DNA from: DATAXP01 sp036272935
GTDB lineage: Bacteria; Planctomycetota; Planctomycetia; Pirellulales; PNKZ01
Length of the DNA: 7,359 bases
Assembly: GCA_036272935.1 (NCBI GenBank)
Contig: DATAXP010000118.1
Coordinates: 1 to 7,359 of the forward strand
Reading direction: 5' to 3'
Numbering within the stretch: position 1 is the stretch's first letter; every line of letters starts with the position of its first letter. Position numbers and translations under genes: made by a program. The notes below the pieces were generated by a model, which did not search any database, was not told where the DNA came from, and saw only the letters and a program-made list of their open reading frames with translations. Shown piece after piece: positions 5,051 through 7,359 of this stretch.

Positions 5051-7359
5051 TCAGTGCTGCCAGAGAATCTCGCTTGTCTCGAGCGGCACGGAAACGCCGT
5101 CGACGTTTGGCACGACGCGCGGCGTGTACTCGCTGGCTGGGCGTACGGCCGGAATGGCACCGCGATAGACACAGGTATTGTTCGATGCCGGCGACGAGGT
5201 GGCGCGCGCCAATTCGTGGCGCTCGGGCTGACCGCCAACGGCCGGGCTGTTGGCGAACAGCTCGACTCGCAACATGCCCGGATCGACGTCGCCGACCGCC
5301 AGTTGCACCTCAAAACGATGCTGCCCGGCAACCGTCTCGACATGCTCATCGACGAACCGCAGCGCCGGCCAGCGTTGTCGCACTACTCGCAGGCGATCGA
5401 CCACCTTCCGCCCGGCCTCGCCACCATCGGCCGAGCGGCGATGGTATTTCTCGGCGGCCGCCAGGTAATGCTGCTCCGTGTACTCGCGCACCGTTCGGCC
5501 GGCCGAGAATTGCGGCGTGAGCCGGGCCATGCTCTCGCGCATGCGGGCAACCCAGGCACGCGGAATGCCTTCGGCGCCGCGATGGTAGAACTCGGGAATC
5601 ACCTCGTGCTCCAGCCGATCGTACAGCGCGGCTGCCTCGGCAGCGTCCCAGGCCGGATCGTCGCCATGCTCGTTGCCATCGCCGATCGCCCAGCCCACCT
5701 CGGGCGTGTACGCTTCGACCCACCAGCCGTCGAGCTCCGAGAGATTGAGGCCGCCGTTCACGAGCACCTTCATGCCGCTGGTGCCGCTTGCCTCCCATGG
5801 TCGCCGCGGCGTGTTCAGCCACACGTCGACCCCTTGCACCAAGTGCTCGGTCAAAGCCATGTCGTAATCGGCAAGGAAAATAATGTACGGCCGGATCGCC
5901 GGCTGGCGGATGAATTGGACCCATTCGCGGATCATCGCCTGGCCAGCCTGGTCGGCCGGATGCGCCTTGCCAGCCAGGATGAGTTGCACGGGACGCTCGC
6001 GATTGGTCAGCAGCCGCGTCAAGCGCTCGCGATCGTGCAGCAACAGGTTCGGCCGCTTGTAGGTGGCAAAGCGACGCGCAAAGCCAAGAATCAGTGCATC
6101 GGCATTGAGCAGATGCTTTGCTTCCTCGACGTCCTCGCTCGGGGCGCCGGCGCCGGCCAGCATGTGCGAAAGTCGCTGGCGGGCGTACTCGACGAGCTTT
6201 CGAGTCGAGGCCGCACGAAACTTCCATAACTCGGCATCCGACGCCGACCGGATATTCTCTTCGCGATACGGCGTGTCTCCCGACCAGCGCTCCGCCACCG
6301 GCGTACGGCGCCACAAGGCTTCGGCCTCGAGCGAATTCCACGTCGGCACGTGCACGCCGTTGGTGACGTGCTGCACGGGGACATCGTCCTCGGGCCAGTG
6401 CGGGAACAGCGGCTCAAAGAGTTGCCGGCTCACCTTGCCGTGCAGCCGGCTCACGCCGTTGATCGCACCGCTGCCACGGATCGCCAGGTACGCCATGTTG
6501 AACGGTTCGTTCGAATCGTCGCGATCCTGCCGGCCAAGCGCGAGCAGGTCTTCGATCGAGATGCCGAGCTTGTCGCGCGCATAGCGTCCCAAGTACTGCT
6601 CGACGAGCGCTGGCGTAAAGCGATCGAAGCCCGCCGGAACGGCAGTGTGCGTGGTGAACAGGTTGCCGGCCCGGGTAACGGCCAACGCCACCTCGAACGG
6701 CTGGCCAGTTTCCTGCATAAAGCTGCCGGCCCGCTCGAGCACGGCAAACGCGGCATGCCCTTCGTTCAGATGGCAGACATCGGGCCGAATGCCGAGCGCG
6801 GCCAACAATCGCCAACCGCCGATGCCCAGCAGCAGTTCTTGTTTCAGACGCAGTTCCATGCCGCCGCCGTACAGCTCGCTGGTGATGCCGCGGTGCGCCG
6901 GAAAGTTCGCTGCGTCGTTGCTGTCGAGCAGGTACAGCTTCAGTCGGCCGACCTGTACTTGCCACGCTCGCAACCACACCGAGTAACCGGGTAGCGCGAT
7001 CTCCAGTCGCAGCCATTCGCCCGAGGAGTCGCGCAACGGCGCGATCGGCAGTTGCCCGGGATCGTTGTACGGATAGAGTGCCTGTTGGCCACCGTCCTTA
7101 TCGATCATTTGGCGGAAGTATCCCTGCTGATACAGCAGCCCGACGCCCACCACCGGCACCCCCAAGTCGCTGGCCGCCTTGAGCTGGTCTCCCGCGACGT
7201 TCCCCAGGCCGCCGGAGTAGATCGGCAACGCTTCGCTGAGCATGTACTCCATGCTGAAATAAGCCACACACTTCAACGGCGACGACGCATGGTTTTGCTG
7301 GAACCAAGCGGGCGACTCAGCCGCGCGGCGCTTCGTCTCGATCAGCGCGCCGATTTTTT
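5051..7359 (-). CDS. glgP: Alpha-glucan (glycogen) phosphorylase, N-terminus beyond the window
   Basis: This PLP-dependent GT35 enzyme releases glucose 1-phosphate from the ends of glycogen-like glucans. Clear family blocks appear in order: VAYFSMEY and LPIYSGGLG near the start of the visible part, CHLNEGHAAFAVLE, LFTTHTAVPAGFDRF, TNGVHVPTWNS, FARRFATYKRPNLLL, LAGKAHPAD, FLADYDMALTEHLVQGVDVW, and RRPWEASGTSGMK, whose lysine (codon 5768-5770) carries PLP. The pattern is that of the bacterial alpha-glucan phosphorylase type, not the animal/MalP type. About 130 residues after the catalytic part form an extra C-terminal region, probably beta-rich. The TTG at 7276 is not the start: the same frame stays open to the right edge and encodes 27 more fitting residues, so the true start and any N-terminal domain lie outside. 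It is the first gene seen of the minus-strand run, ahead of aldolase. Confidence 0.96.
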   Translation of the reverse strand, partial: KIGALIETKRRAAESPAWFQQNHASSPLKCVAYFSMEYMLSEALPIYSGGLGNVAGDQLKAASDLGVPVVGVGLLYQQGYFRQMIDKDGGQQALYPYNDPGQLPIAPLRDSSGEWLRLEIALPGYSVWLRAWQVQVGRLKLYLLDSNDAANFPAHRGITSELYGGGMELRLKQELLLGIGGWRLLAALGIRPDVCHLNEGHAAFAVLERAGSFMQETGQPFEVALAVTRAGNLFTTHTAVPAGFDRFTPALVEQYLGRYARDKLGISIEDLLALGRQDRDDSNEPFNMAYLAIRGSGAINGVSRLHGKVSRQLFEPLFPHWPEDDVPVQHVTNGVHVPTWNSLEAEALWRRTPVAERWSGDTPYREENIRSASDAELWKFRAASTRKLVEYARQRLSHMLAGAGAPSEDVEEAKHLLNADALILGFARRFATYKRPNLLLHDRERLTRLLTNRERPVQLILAGKAHPADQAGQAMIREWVQFIRQPAIRPYIIFLADYDMALTEHLVQGVDVWLNTPRRPWEASGTSGMKVLVNGGLNLSELDGWWVEAYTPEVGWAIGDGNEHGDDPAWDAAEAAALYDRLEHEVIPEFYHRGAEGIPRAWVARMRESMARLTPQFSAGRTVREYTEQHYLAAAEKYHRRSADGGEAGRKVVDRLRVVRQRWPALRFVDEHVETVAGQHRFEVQLAVGDVDPGMLRVELFANSPAVGGQPERHELARATSSPASNNTCVYRGAIPAVRPASEYTPRVVPNVDGVSVPLETSEILWQH

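Noticed and set aside
4850..6229. Long plus-strand open frame (459 codons) opposite glgP
   Set aside because: It lies antisense to the conserved phosphorylase blocks, including the PLP-lysine region, has shadow-like composition, and has no recognisable motif.

Overview
The window is about 7.4 kb of GC-rich bacterial DNA, visibly less GC-rich in the first ~450 bases. The content fits a planctomycete: a Hanks-type serine/threonine kinase with one membrane segment and a large C-terminal part, a eukaryote-like class I aldolase, an IS256-type transposase tail and weak Shine-Dalgarno use. This assignment is inferred from gene content and style only; no taxonomic marker is present.

Left part (1-900, plus strand): the last 28 codons of an IS256/mutator-type transposase run in from the left edge. 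A small hypothetical gene (74-445) overlaps the transposase stop and may have lost its original start to the insertion. Next is a TfoX N-terminal-domain gene (466-900) whose reading frame appears to switch and switch back inside the domain, and probably once more near the end. A perfect 8-bp stem-loop lies near its 3' end.

Middle (907-1094, minus strand): a complete tRNA-Glu with anticodon CUC, preceded by a near-consensus sigma70-type promoter (TTGACA, 17 nt, TAAAAA). A short GCGA tetraloop hairpin follows the stop of the kinase gene.

Right part (1092-7359, all minus strand): in order of transcription, an alpha-glucan (glycogen) phosphorylase cut by the right edge, a class I fructose-bisphosphate aldolase with a strong ribosome-binding site, a serine beta-lactamase-like hydrolase 12 nt after it, and a transmembrane serine/threonine kinase. 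The first two suit storage-glucan breakdown feeding the Embden-Meyerhof pathway; the other two may share transcription without sharing a pathway. The kinase also seems to have its own promoter, placed so close to its ATG that the mRNA would be nearly leaderless.

No new defence, mobile or RNA-guided system is visible. The observations most worth checking are the frame switches in the TfoX gene, the transposon-gene junction at the left edge, and the possible leaderless kinase transcript. The long plus-strand reading frames opposite the right-hand genes are antisense shadows. No gene-free stretch exceeds about 120 bases.
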